Origin: Nemertoderma westbladi
Lineage: Eukaryota > Xenacoelomorpha > Nemertodermatida > Nemertodermatidae
DNA: 41,957 nt
Assembly (NCBI GenBank): GCA_032718475.1
Contig: JAUCBJ010001216.1
Span: forward strand, 1-41,957
Direction of reading: 5' to 3'
Part shown: positions 8,360-22,018 of the stretch, piece after piece
Position numbering within the stretch: position 1 is the first letter of the stretch
Layout of the letters: each line of letters begins with the position of its first letter
Made by a program: the position numbers and the translations under genes
Notes under the pieces: generated by a model
Seen by the model: the letters and a program-made list of their open reading frames with translations, nothing else
Database searches by the model: none
Told to the model about the DNA's origin: nothing

Positions 8360-11300
8360 TGGTGAGTGTAATATAATTATCACTTGATTGTACCGGTACG
8401 TAGAGTGGTGAGGGTAATATAATAATCACTTTATTGTACTGGTATGTAGAGTGGTGAGGGTAATATAATAATCACTTTATCATTGGTACGTAGAGTGGTG
8501 AGGGTAATATAATAATCACTTTATTGTACCGGTACGTAGAGTGGTGAGTGTAATATAATAATCACTTTATTGTACCGGTACGTAGAGTGGTGAGGGTAAT
8601 ATAATAATCACTTTATCATTGGTACGTAGAGTGTTGAGTGTAATATAATAATAACTTTATCATTGGTACGTAGAGTGGTGAGGGTAATATAATAATCACT
8701 TTATCATTGGTACGTAGAGTGGTGAGGGTAATATAATAATCACTTTATTGTATCGGTACGTAGAGAGGTGAGTGTAATATAATAATAACTTTATCATTGG
8801 TACGTAGAGTGGTGAGGGTAATATAATAATCACTTTATCATTGCTACGTAGAGTGGTGAGGGTAATATAATAATCACGTTATTGTATCGGTACGTAGAGT
8901 GGTGAGGGTAATATAATAATCACTTTATTGTACCGGTACGTAGAGTGGTGAGTGTAATATAATAATCACTTTATTGTACCGGCACGTAGAGTGGTGAGGG
9001 TAATATAATAATCAGTTTATTGTACCGGTACGTAGAGTGATGAGTGTAATATAATTATCACTTGATTGTACCGGTACGTAGAGTGGTGAGTGTAATATAA
9101 TAATCACTTTATTGTACCGGTACGTAGAGTGGTGAGTGTAATATAATTATCACTTTATTGTACCGGCACGTAGAGTGGTGAGGGTAATATAATAATCAGT
9201 TTATTGTACCGGTACGTAGAGTGGTGAGTGTAATATAATTATCACTTGATTGTACCGGTACGTAGAGTGGTGAGTGTAATATAATTATCACTTTATTGTA
9301 CCGGTACGTAGAGTGGTGAGGGTAATATAATAATCACTTTATTGTACCGGTACGTAGAGTGGTGAGGGTAATATAATAATCACTTTATTGTACCGGTACG
9401 TAGAGTGGTGAGGGTAATATAATAATCACTTTATCATTGGTACGTAGAGTGGTGAGGGTAATATAATAATCACTTTATTGTACCGGTACGTAGAGTGGTG
9501 AGTGTAATATAATAATCACTTTATTGTACCGGTACGTAGAGTGGTGAGGGTAATATAATAATCACTTTATCATTGGTACGTAGAGAGGTGAGTGTAATAT
9601 AATAATCACTTTATTGTACCGGTACGTAGAGTGGTGAGGGTAATATAATAATCACTTTATCATTGGTACGTAGAGTGGTGAGGGTAATATAATAATCACT
9701 TTATCATTGGTACGTAGAGTGGTGAGGGTAATATAATAATCACTTTATTGTACCGGTACGTAGAGTGGTGAGGGTAATATAATAATCACTTTATTGTACC
9801 GGTACGTAGAGTGGTGAGTGTAATATAATAATCACTTTATTGTACCGGTACGTAGAGTGGTGAGTGTAATATAATAATCACTTTATTGTACCGGTACGTA
9901 GAGTGGTGAGTGTAATATAATTATCACTTGATTGTACCGGTACGTAGAGTGGTGAGTGTAATATAATTATCACTTTATTGTACCGGCACGTAGAGTGGTG
10001 AGGGTAATATAATAATCAGTTTATTGTACCGGTACGTAGAGTGGTGAGTGTAATATAATAATCACTTTATTGTACCGGTACGTAGAGTGGTGAGTGTAAT
10101 ATAATAATCACTTTATTGTACCGGTACGTAGAGTGGTGAGTGTAATATAATTATCACTTGATTGTACCGGTACGTAGAGTGGTGAGTGTAATATAATTAT
10201 CACTTTATTGTACCGGCACGTAGAGTGGTGAGGGTAATATAATAATCAGTTTATTGTACCGGTACGTAGAGTGGTGAGTGTAATATAATAATCACTTTAT
10301 TGTACCGGTACGTAGAGTGGTGAGGGTAATATAATAATCACTTTATTGTACCGGTACGTAGAGTGGTGAGTGTAATATAATAATCACTTTATTGTACCGG
10401 TACGTAGAGTGGTGAGTGTAATATAATAATCACTTTATTGTACCGGTACGTAGAGTGGTGAGTGTAATATAATTATCACTTGATTGTACCGGTACGTAGA
10501 GTGGTGAGTGTAATATAATTATCACTTGATTGTACCGGTACGTAGAGTGGTGAGGGTAATATGATAATCACTTTATTGTACCGGTACGTAGAGTGGTGAG
10601 GGTAATATAATAATCACTTTATCATTGGTACGTAGAGTGGTGAGTGTAATATAATAATCACTTGATTGTACCGGTACGTAGAGTGGTGAGGGTAATATGA
10701 TAATCACTTTATTGTACCGGTACGTAGAGTGGTGAGGGTAATATAATAATCACTTTATCATTGGTACGTAGAGTGGTGAGTGTAATATAATAATCACTTT
10801 ATCATTGGTACGTAGAGTGGTGAGTGTAATATAATAATCACTTTATCATTGGTACGTAGAGTGGTGAGGGTAATATAATAATCACTTTATTGTACCGGCA
10901 CGTAGAGTGGTGAGGGTAATATAATAATCACTTTATCATTGGTACGTAGAGTGGTGAGGGTAATATAATAATCACTTTATTGTACCGGCACGTAGAGTGG
11001 TGAGGGTAATATAATAATCAGTTTATTGTACCGGTACGTAGAATGGTGAGTGTAATATAATTATCACTTGATTGTACCGGTACGTAGAGTGGTGAGTGTA
11101 ATATAATAATCACTTTATTGTACCGGTACGTAGAGTGGTGAGTGTAATATAATTATCACTTTATTGTACCGGCACGTAGAGTGGTGAGGGTAATATAATA
11201 ATCAGTTTATTGTACCGGTACGTAGAGTGGTGAGTGTAATATAATTATCACTTGATTGTACCGGTACGTAGAGTGGTGAGGGTAATATAATAATCACTTT

Positions 11301-11674
11301 ATTGTACCGGTACGTAGAGTGGTGAGGGTAATATAATAATCAGTTTATTGTACCGGTACGTAGAGTGGTGAGTGTAATATAATTATCACTTGATTGTACC
11401 GGTACGTAGAGTGGTGAGGGTAATATAATAATCACTTTATTGTACCAGTACGTAGAGTGGTGAGGGTAATATAATAATCACTTTATTGTACCGGTACGTA
11501 GAGTGGTGAGGGTAATATAATAATCAGTTTATTGTACCGGTATGTAGAGTGGTGAGTGTAATATAATTATCACTTGATTGTACCGGTACGTAGAGTGGTG
11601 AGGGTAATATAATAATCACTTTATTGTACCGGTACGTAGAGTGGTGAGGGTAATATAATAATCAGTTTATTGTA

Positions 11675-13165
11675 CCGGTACGTAGAGTGGTGAGTGTAAT
11701 ATAATAATCACTTTATCATTGGTACGTAGAGTGGTGAGGGTAATATAATAATCACTTTATTGTACCGGTACGTAGAGTGATGAGTGTAATATAATAATCA
11801 CTTTATCATTGGTACGTAGAGTGGTGAGTGTACTATAATAATCACTTTATTGTACCGGTACGTAGAGTGGTGAGTGTAATATAATAATAACTTTATCATT
11901 GGTACGTAGAGTGGTGAGGGTAATATAATAATCACTTTATCATTGGTACGTCGAGTGGTGAGTGTAATATAATAATCACTTTATCATTGGTACGTAGAGT
12001 GGTAAGGGTAATATAATAATCACTTTATCATTGGTACGTAGAGTGGTGAGTGTAATATAATAATCACTTTATCATTGGTACGTAGAGAGGTGAGTGTAAT
12101 ATAATAATCACTTTATCATTGGTACGTAGAGTGGTGAGTGTAATATAATAATCACTTGATTGTACCGGTACGTCGAGTGGTGAGGGTAATATAATAATCG
12201 CTTTATCATTGGTACGTCGAGTGGTGAGTGTAATATAATAATCACTTTATTGTACCGGTACGTAGAGTGGTGAGTGTAATATAATAATCACTTTATTGTA
12301 CCGGTACGTAGAGTGGTGAGTGTAATATAATAATCACTTTATCATTGGTACGTAGAGTGGTGAGTGTAATATAATAATCACTTGATTGTACCGGTACGTA
12401 GAGTGGTGAGTGTAATATAATAATCACTTTATCATTGGTACGTCGAGTGGTGAGGGTAATATAATAATCGCTTTATCATTGGTACGTCGAGTGGTGAGTG
12501 TAATATAATAATCACTTTATTGTACCGGTACGTAGAGTGGTGAGTGTAATATAATAATCACTTGATTGTACCGGTACGTCGAGTGGTGAGGGTAATATAA
12601 TAATCGCTTTATCATTGGTACGTCGAGTGGTGAGTGTAATATAATAATCACTTTATTGTACCGGTACGTAGAGTGGTGAGTGTAATATAATAATCACTTT
12701 ATTGTACCGGTACGTAGAGTGGTGAGTGTAATATAATAATCGCTTTATCATTGGTACGTCGAGTGGTGAGTGTAATATAATAATCACTTTATTGTACCGG
12801 TACGTAGAGTGGTGAGGGTAATATAATAATCACTTTATTGTACCGGTACGTAGAGTGATGAGTGTAATATAATAATCACTTTATCATTGGTACATAGAGT
12901 GGTGAGTGTAATATAATAATCACTTTATTGTACCGGTACGTAGAGTGGTGAGTGTAATATAATAATAACTTTATCATTGGTACGTAGAGTGGTGAGGGTA
13001 ATATAATAATCACTTTATTGTACCGGTACGTAGAGTGGTGAGTGTAATATAATAATCACTTTATTGTACCGGTACGTAGAGTGGTGAGTGTAATATAATA
13101 ATCACTTTATCATTGGTACGTAGAGTGGTGAGGGTAATATAATAATCACTTTATTGTACCGGTAC
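11675..13165. repeat. Array block duplicated at 14965-16455
   Basis: Following rare unit variants, the block recurs at a constant offset of 3290 bp. TACTATAATA lies at 11831 and 15121; GGTAAGGGTA lies at 12001 and 15291. The only difference I noticed is TACATAGAG versus TACGTAGAG near 12892. This is a very recent duplication of about 33 units as one block. Confidence 0.8.
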
Positions 13166-13284
13166 GTAGAGTGATGAGTGTAATATAATAATCACTTTAT
13201 CATTGGTACGTAGAGTGGTGAGTGTAATATAATAATCACTTTATTGTACCGGTACGTAGAGTGGTGAGTGTAATATAATAATAA

Positions 13285-14297
13285 CTTTATCATTGGTACG
13301 TCGAGTGGTGAGGGTAATATAATAATCACTTTATTGTACCGGTACGTAGAGTGGTGAGTGTAATATAATAATCACTTTATTGTACCGGTACGTCGAGTGG
13401 TGAGTGTAATATAATAATCACTTTATTGTACCGGTACGTAGAGTGGTGAGTGTAATATAATAATCACTTTATCATTGGTACGTAGAGTGGTGAGTGTAAT
13501 ATAATAATCACATTATCATTGGTACGTAGAGTGGTGAGGGTAATATAATAATCACTTTATCATTGGTACGTCGAGTGGTGAGTGTAATATAATAATCACT
13601 TTATCATTGGTACGTAGAGTGGTGAGTGTAATATAATAATCACTTTATTGTACCGGTACGTAGAGTGGTGAGTGTAATATAATAATCACTTTATCATTGG
13701 TACGTCGAGTGGTGAGTGTAATATAATAATCACTTTATCATTGGTACGTCGAGTGGTGAGGGTAATATAATAATCACTTTATCATTGGTACGTAGAGTGG
13801 TGAGGGTAATATAATAATCACTTTATCATTGGTACGTCGAGTGGTGAGGGTAATATAATAATCACTTTATCATTGGTACGTCGAGTGGTGAGGGTAATAT
13901 AATAATCACTTTATCATTGGTACGTAGAGTGGTGAGTGTAATATAATAATCACTTTATTGTACCGGTACGTAGAGAGGTGAGTGTAATATAGTAATCACT
14001 TTATCATTGGTACGTAGAGTGGTGAGGGTAATATAATAATCACTTTATTGTACCGGTACGTAGAGTGGTGAGTGTAATATAATAATCACTTTATCATTGG
14101 TACGTAGAGTGGTGAGGGTAATATAATTATCACTTGATTGTACCGGTACGTAGAGAGGTGAGTGTAATATAATAATCACTTTATTGTACCGGTACGTAGA
14201 GTGGTGAGGGTAATATAATAATCACTTTATCATTGGTACGTCGAGTGGTGAGTGTAATATAATAATCACTTTATCATTGGTACGTCGAGTGGTGAGG
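13285..14297. repeat. Array block duplicated at 19575-20587
   Basis: Constant offset of 6290 bp: AATCACATTATC at 13511 and 19801, and the rare TATAGTAATCAC unit at 13991 and 20281. The homology continues, with a shifted offset of 6652 bp, from about 14290-14862 to 20942-21514, up to the LINE insertion. The marker AATCAGTTTATT lies at 14581 and 21233. Confidence 0.8.
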
Positions 14298-17200
14298 GTA
14301 ATATAATAATCACTTTATCATTGGTACGTAGAGTGGTGAGTGTAATATAATAATCACTTTATTGTACCGGTACGTAGAGTGGTGAGGGTAATATAATAAT
14401 CACTTTATTGTACCGGTACGTAGAGAGGTGAGTGTAATATAATAATCACTTTATTGTACCGGTACGTAGAGTGGTGAGGGTAATATAATAATCACTTTAT
14501 TGTACCGGTACGTAGAGAGGTGAGTGTAATATAATAATCACTTTATTGTACCGGTACGTAGAGTGGTGAGTGTAATATAATAATCAGTTTATTGTACCGG
14601 TACGTAGAGTGGTGAGTGTAATATAATAATCACTTTATTGTACCGGTACGTAGAGAGGTGAGTGTAATATAATAATCACTTTATTGTACCGGTACGTAGA
14701 GTGGTGAGGGTAATATAATAATCACTTTATTGTACCGGTACGTAGAGAGGTGAGTGTAATATAATAATCACTTTATTGTACCGGTACGTAGAGTGGTGAG
14801 GGTAATATAATAATCACTTTATTGTACCGGTACGTAGAGAGGTGAGTGTAATATAATAATCACTTTATTGTACCGGTACGTAGAGTGGTGAGGGTAATAT
14901 AATAATCACTTTATTGTACCGGTACGTAGAGAGGTGAGTGTAATATAATAATCACTTTATTGTACCGGTACGTAGAGTGGTGAGTGTAATATAATAATCA
15001 CTTTATCATTGGTACGTAGAGTGGTGAGGGTAATATAATAATCACTTTATTGTACCGGTACGTAGAGTGATGAGTGTAATATAATAATCACTTTATCATT
15101 GGTACGTAGAGTGGTGAGTGTACTATAATAATCACTTTATTGTACCGGTACGTAGAGTGGTGAGTGTAATATAATAATAACTTTATCATTGGTACGTAGA
15201 GTGGTGAGGGTAATATAATAATCACTTTATCATTGGTACGTCGAGTGGTGAGTGTAATATAATAATCACTTTATCATTGGTACGTAGAGTGGTAAGGGTA
15301 ATATAATAATCACTTTATCATTGGTACGTAGAGTGGTGAGTGTAATATAATAATCACTTTATCATTGGTACGTAGAGAGGTGAGTGTAATATAATAATCA
15401 CTTTATCATTGGTACGTAGAGTGGTGAGTGTAATATAATAATCACTTGATTGTACCGGTACGTCGAGTGGTGAGGGTAATATAATAATCGCTTTATCATT
15501 GGTACGTCGAGTGGTGAGTGTAATATAATAATCACTTTATTGTACCGGTACGTAGAGTGGTGAGTGTAATATAATAATCACTTTATTGTACCGGTACGTA
15601 GAGTGGTGAGTGTAATATAATAATCACTTTATCATTGGTACGTAGAGTGGTGAGTGTAATATAATAATCACTTGATTGTACCGGTACGTAGAGTGGTGAG
15701 TGTAATATAATAATCACTTTATCATTGGTACGTCGAGTGGTGAGGGTAATATAATAATCGCTTTATCATTGGTACGTCGAGTGGTGAGTGTAATATAATA
15801 ATCACTTTATTGTACCGGTACGTAGAGTGGTGAGTGTAATATAATAATCACTTGATTGTACCGGTACGTCGAGTGGTGAGGGTAATATAATAATCGCTTT
15901 ATCATTGGTACGTCGAGTGGTGAGTGTAATATAATAATCACTTTATTGTACCGGTACGTAGAGTGGTGAGTGTAATATAATAATCACTTTATTGTACCGG
16001 TACGTAGAGTGGTGAGTGTAATATAATAATCGCTTTATCATTGGTACGTCGAGTGGTGAGTGTAATATAATAATCACTTTATTGTACCGGTACGTAGAGT
16101 GGTGAGGGTAATATAATAATCACTTTATTGTACCGGTACGTAGAGTGATGAGTGTAATATAATAATCACTTTATCATTGGTACGTAGAGTGGTGAGTGTA
16201 ATATAATAATCACTTTATTGTACCGGTACGTAGAGTGGTGAGTGTAATATAATAATAACTTTATCATTGGTACGTAGAGTGGTGAGGGTAATATAATAAT
16301 CACTTTATTGTACCGGTACGTAGAGTGGTGAGTGTAATATAATAATCACTTTATTGTACCGGTACGTAGAGTGGTGAGTGTAATATAATAATCACTTTAT
16401 CATTGGTACGTAGAGTGGTGAGGGTAATATAATAATCACTTTATTGTACCGGTACGTAGAGTGGTGAGTGTAATATAATAATCACTTTATTGTACCGGTA
16501 CGTAGAGTGGTGAGTGTAATATAATAATAACTTTATCATTGGTACGTAGAGTGGTGAGGGTAATATAATAATCACTTTATTGTACCGGTACGTAGAGTGG
16601 TGAGTGTAATATAATAATCACTTTATTGTACCGGTACGTAGAGTGATGAGTGTAATATAATAATCACTTTATCATTGGTACGTAGAGTGGTGAGTGTAAT
16701 ATAATAATCACTTTATTGTACCGGTACGTAGAGTGGTGAGTGTAATATAATAATAACTTTATCATTGGTACGTAGAGTGGTGAGGGTAATATAATAATCA
16801 CTTTATTGTACCGGTACGTAGAGTGGTGAGTGTAATATAATAATCACTTTATTGTACCGGTACGTCGAGTGGTGAGTGTAATATAATAATCACTTTATCA
16901 TTGGTACGTAGAGTGGTGAGTGTAATATAATAATCACTTTATCATTGGTACGTAGAGTGGTGAGGGTAATATAATAATCACTTTATTGTACCGGTACGTA
17001 GAGTGGTGAGTGTAATATAATAATCACTTTATCATTGGTACGTCGAGTGGTGAGTGTAATATAATAATTACTTTATCATTGGTACGTCGAGTGGTGAGGG
17101 TAATATAATAATCACTTTATTGTACCGGTACGTAGAGTGGTGAGTGTAATATAATAATCACTTTATTGTACCGGTACGTCGAGTGGTGAGTGTAATATAA

Positions 17201-18390
17201 TAATCACTTTATTGTACCGGTACGTAGAGTGGTGAGTGTAATATAATAATCACTTTATCATTGGTACGTCGAGTGGTGAGTGTAATATAATAATCACTTT
17301 ATCATTGGTACGTCGAGTGGTGAGGGTAATATAATAATCGCTTTATCATTGGTACGTCGAGTGGTGAGGGTAATATAATAATCACTTTATCATTGGTACG
17401 TCGAGTGGTGAGGGTAATATAATAATCACTTTATCATTGGTACGTCGAGTGGTGAGTGTAATATAATAATCACTTTATCATTGGTACGTCGAGTGGTGAG
17501 TGTAATATAATAATCACTTTATCATTGGTACGTCGAGTGGTGAGGGTAATATAATAATCACTTTATCATTGGTACGTCGAGTGGTGAGGGTAATATAATA
17601 ATCACTTTATTGTACCGGTACGTAGAGTGGTGAGTGTAATATAATAATCACTTTATCATTGGTACGTCGAGTGGTGAGTGTAATATAATAATCGCTTTAT
17701 CATTGGTACGTCGAGTGGTGAGGGTAATATAATAATCACTTTATCATTGGTACGTAGAGTGGTGAGTGTAATATAATAATCACTTTATTGTACCGGTACG
17801 TAGAGAGGTGAGTGTAATATAATAATCACTTTATCATTGGTACGTCGAGTGGTGAGTGTAATATAATAATCACTTTATCATTGGTACGTCGAGTGGTGAG
17901 GGTAATATAATAATCACTTTATCATTGGTACGTCGAGTGGTGAGGGTAATATAATAATCACTTTATTGTACCGGTACGTAGAGTGGTGAGTGTAATATAA
18001 TAATCACTTTATTGTACCGGTACGTAGAGTGGTGAGTGTAATATAATAATCACTTTATCATTGGTACGTAGAGTGGTGAGTGTAATATAATAATCACTTT
18101 ATCATTGGTACGTCGAGTGGTGAGGGTAATATAATAATCACTTTATCATTGGTACGTCGAGTGGTGAGTGTAATATAATAATCACTTTATCATTGGTACG
18201 TCGAGTGGTGAGGGTAATATAATAATCACTTTATCATTGGTACGTCGAGTGGTGAGGGTAATATAATAATCACTTTATTGTACCGGTACGTAGAGAGGTG
18301 AGTGTAATATAATAATCACTTTATCATTGGTACGTCGAGTGGTGAGTGTAATATAATAATCACTTTATCATTGGTACGTCGAGTGGTGAG

Positions 18391-18929
18391 GGTAATAAAT
18401 AATCACTTTATCATTGGTACGTAGAGTGGTGAGTGTAATATAATAATCACTTTATTGTACCGGTACGTAGAGAGGTGAGTGTAATATAATAATCACTTTA
18501 TTGTACCGGTACGTAGAGTGGTGAGTGTAATATAATAATCACTTTATTGTACCGGTACGTAGAGAGGTGAGTGTAATATAATAATCACTTTATCATTGGT
18601 ACGTCGAGTGGTGAGTGTAATATAATAATCACTTTATCATTGGTACGTCGAGTGGTGAGGGTAATAAATAATCACTTTATCATTGGTACGTAGAGTGGTG
18701 AGTGTAATATAATAATCACTTTATTGTACCGGTACGTAGAGAGGTGAGTGTAATATAATAATCACTTTATTGTACCGGTACGTAGAGTGGTGAGTGTAAT
18801 ATAATAATCACTTTATCATTGGTACGTAGAGTGGTGAGTGTAATATAATAATCACATTATCATTGGTACGTAGAGTGGTGAGGGTAATATAATAATCACT
18901 TTATCATTGGTACGTCGAGTGGTGAGTGT
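18391..18929. repeat. Local 269-bp tandem duplication (six units)
   Basis: The 1-bp-deleted unit GGTAATAAAT occurs at 18391 and again at 18660, embedded in the same succession of unit types. It records a duplication of six units as a block. Confidence 0.7.
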
Positions 18930-21705
18930 AATATAATAATCACTTTATCATTGGTACGTAGAGTGGTGAGTGTAATATAATAATCACTTTATCATTGGTA
19001 CGTAGAGTGGTGAGGGTAATATAATAATCACTTTATTGTACCGGTACGTAGAGTGATGAGTGTAATATAATAATCACTTTATCATTGGTACGTAGAGTGG
19101 TGAGTGTAATATAATAATCACTTTATTGTACCGGTACGTAGAGTGGTGAGTGTAATATAATAATAACTTTATCATTGGTACGTAGAGTGGTGAGGGTAAT
19201 ATAATAATCACTTTATTGTACCGGTACGTAGAGTGGTGAGTGTAATATAATAATCACTTTATTGTACCGGTACGTCGAGTGGTGAGTGTAATATAATAAT
19301 CACTTTATTGTACCGGTACGTAGAGTGGTGAGTGTAATATAATAATAACTTTATCATTGGTACGTAGAGTGGTGAGGGTAATATAATAATCACTTTATTG
19401 TACCGGTACGTAGAGTGGTGAGTGTAATATAATAATCACTTTATTGTACCGGTACGTCGAGTGGTGAGTGTAATATAATAATCACTTTATTGTACCGGTA
19501 CGTAGAGTGGTGAGTGTAATATAATAATCACTTTATCATTGGTACGTCGAGTGGTGAGTGTAATATAATAATCACTTTATCATTGGTACGTCGAGTGGTG
19601 AGGGTAATATAATAATCACTTTATTGTACCGGTACGTAGAGTGGTGAGTGTAATATAATAATCACTTTATTGTACCGGTACGTCGAGTGGTGAGTGTAAT
19701 ATAATAATCACTTTATTGTACCGGTACGTAGAGTGGTGAGTGTAATATAATAATCACTTTATCATTGGTACGTAGAGTGGTGAGTGTAATATAATAATCA
19801 CATTATCATTGGTACGTAGAGTGGTGAGGGTAATATAATAATCACTTTATCATTGGTACGTCGAGTGGTGAGTGTAATATAATAATCACTTTATCATTGG
19901 TACGTAGAGTGGTGAGTGTAATATAATAATCACTTTATTGTACCGGTACGTAGAGTGGTGAGTGTAATATAATAATCACTTTATCATTGGTACGTCGAGT
20001 GGTGAGTGTAATATAATAATCACTTTATCATTGGTACGTCGAGTGGTGAGGGTAATATAATAATCACTTTATCATTGGTACGTAGAGTGGTGAGGGTAAT
20101 ATAATAATCACTTTATCATTGGTACGTCGAGTGGTGAGGGTAATATAATAATCACTTTATCATTGGTACGTCGAGTGGTGAGGGTAATATAATAATCACT
20201 TTATCATTGGTACGTAGAGTGGTGAGTGTAATATAATAATCACTTTATTGTACCGGTACGTAGAGAGGTGAGTGTAATATAGTAATCACTTTATCATTGG
20301 TACGTAGAGTGGTGAGGGTAATATAATAATCACTTTATTGTACCGGTACGTAGAGTGGTGAGTGTAATATAATAATCACTTTATCATTGGTACGTAGAGT
20401 GGTGAGGGTAATATAATTATCACTTGATTGTACCGGTACGTAGAGAGGTGAGTGTAATATAATAATCACTTTATTGTACCGGTACGTAGAGTGGTGAGGG
20501 TAATATAATAATCACTTTATCATTGGTACGTCGAGTGGTGAGTGTAATATAATAATCACTTTATCATTGGTACGTCGAGTGGTGAGTGTAATATAATAAT
20601 CACTTTATTGTATCGGTACGTAGAGTGGTGAGTGTAATATAATAATCACTTTATTGTACCGGTACGTAGAGTGGTGAGGGTAATATAATAATCACTTTAT
20701 CATTGGTACGTCGAGTGGTGAGTGTAATATAATAATCACTTTATTGTATCGGTACGTAGAGAGGTGAGTGTAATATAATAATCACTTTATTGTACCGGTA
20801 CGTAGAGTGGTGAGGGTAATATAATAATCACTTTATCATTGGTACGTCGAGTGGTGAGTGTAATATAATAATCACTTTATCATTGGTACGTCGAGTGGTG
20901 AGGGTAATATAATAATCACTTTATTGTACCGGTACGTAGAGTGGTGAGGGTAATATAATAATCACTTTATCATTGGTACGTAGAGTGGTGAGTGTAATAT
21001 AATAATCACTTTATTGTACCGGTACGTAGAGTGGTGAGGGTAATATAATAATCACTTTATTGTACCGGTACGTAGAGAGGTGAGTGTAATATAATAATCA
21101 CTTTATTGTACCGGTACGTAGAGTGGTGAGGGTAATATAATAATCACTTTATTGTACCGGTACGTAGAGAGGTGAGTGTAATATAATAATCACTTTATTG
21201 TACCGGTACGTAGAGTGGTGAGTGTAATATAATAATCAGTTTATTGTACCGGTACGTAGAGTGGTGAGTGTAATATAATAATCACTTTATTGTACCGGTA
21301 CGTAGAGAGGTGAGTGTAATATAATAATCACTTTATTGTACCGGTACGTAGAGTGGTGAGGGTAATATAATAATCACTTTATTGTACCGGTACGTAGAGA
21401 GGTGAGTGTAATATAATAATCACTTTATTGTACCGGTACGTAGAGTGGTGAGGGTAATATAATAATCACTTTATTGTACCGGTACGTAGAGAGGTGAGTG
21501 TAATATAATAATCACAATTCAATATTCAATTCAATATAAATTTAATCCTTCTTGATGTATGAAATTCATTGTATTGCACGCACCCAAATACCATAAAATG
21601 TGGATATATATTGTAAATAGTTAAGAAAAAAGTTGGTTGGGTGTCAGGGAACGATGTAAGGACACGGAGGCTAGCTAATAGCAGGGCTAGTAGACGCTAG
21701 CCACC

Positions 21706-21768
21706 GGGGGGGGGGGGTGGGGGTGAGAGAGGAGGGGGTAGGGGGGGGGGGGGGGGGGGGGAGGGAGG
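21706..21768. repeat. Poly-G tracts in the LINE 3' UTR
   Basis: Several runs of G separated by short T/A interruptions, the longest about 20 or more bases. They could form a G-quadruplex on the plus strand (C-rich in the element RNA). This could also be a sequencing-prone site. Confidence 0.8.
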
Positions 21769-22018
21769 TTACATCTGAATACTCATAATTTAGGGTAGTT
21801 TTTATTAGTTTCGAAATTTATTAATTATATTTTTGAACCGTGGGACTAATCTTGTAAATAGTTACTTTTGTATGTAATAAGTAAGGTAACGTCAGCGGGA
21901 AATCTGTAGGCGACGGATGTACAATGCGGATGGAATTAAGATTTTTGCAATTTGAAATAAAATTAAAATTGGGCAAAGACGCAGGCCAGTGATATGGTTT
22001 GTATGGGAGTGAAATTGG

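Larger units (their letters stand above)
8360..21515. repeat. Minisatellite, main segment (about 290 units)
   Basis: Continuation of the same array after the LTR element. Period-46 units (with GTACCGGTAC) and period-44 units (with TATCATTGGTAC) alternate irregularly. Variants cluster in space. AATTATCACTTGATT is common to about 11,640 and rare after. CGTCGAG in place of CGTAGAG appears from about 11,940, is frequent to about 20,880, and is almost absent after 23,422. AATCAG, AATCGC, GATGAG, GTAAGG, TACTATAA and a 1-bp deletion (GGTAATAAAT) mark individual units and show long internal duplications. All frames are broken by stops; no gene is seen. Confidence 0.97.
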
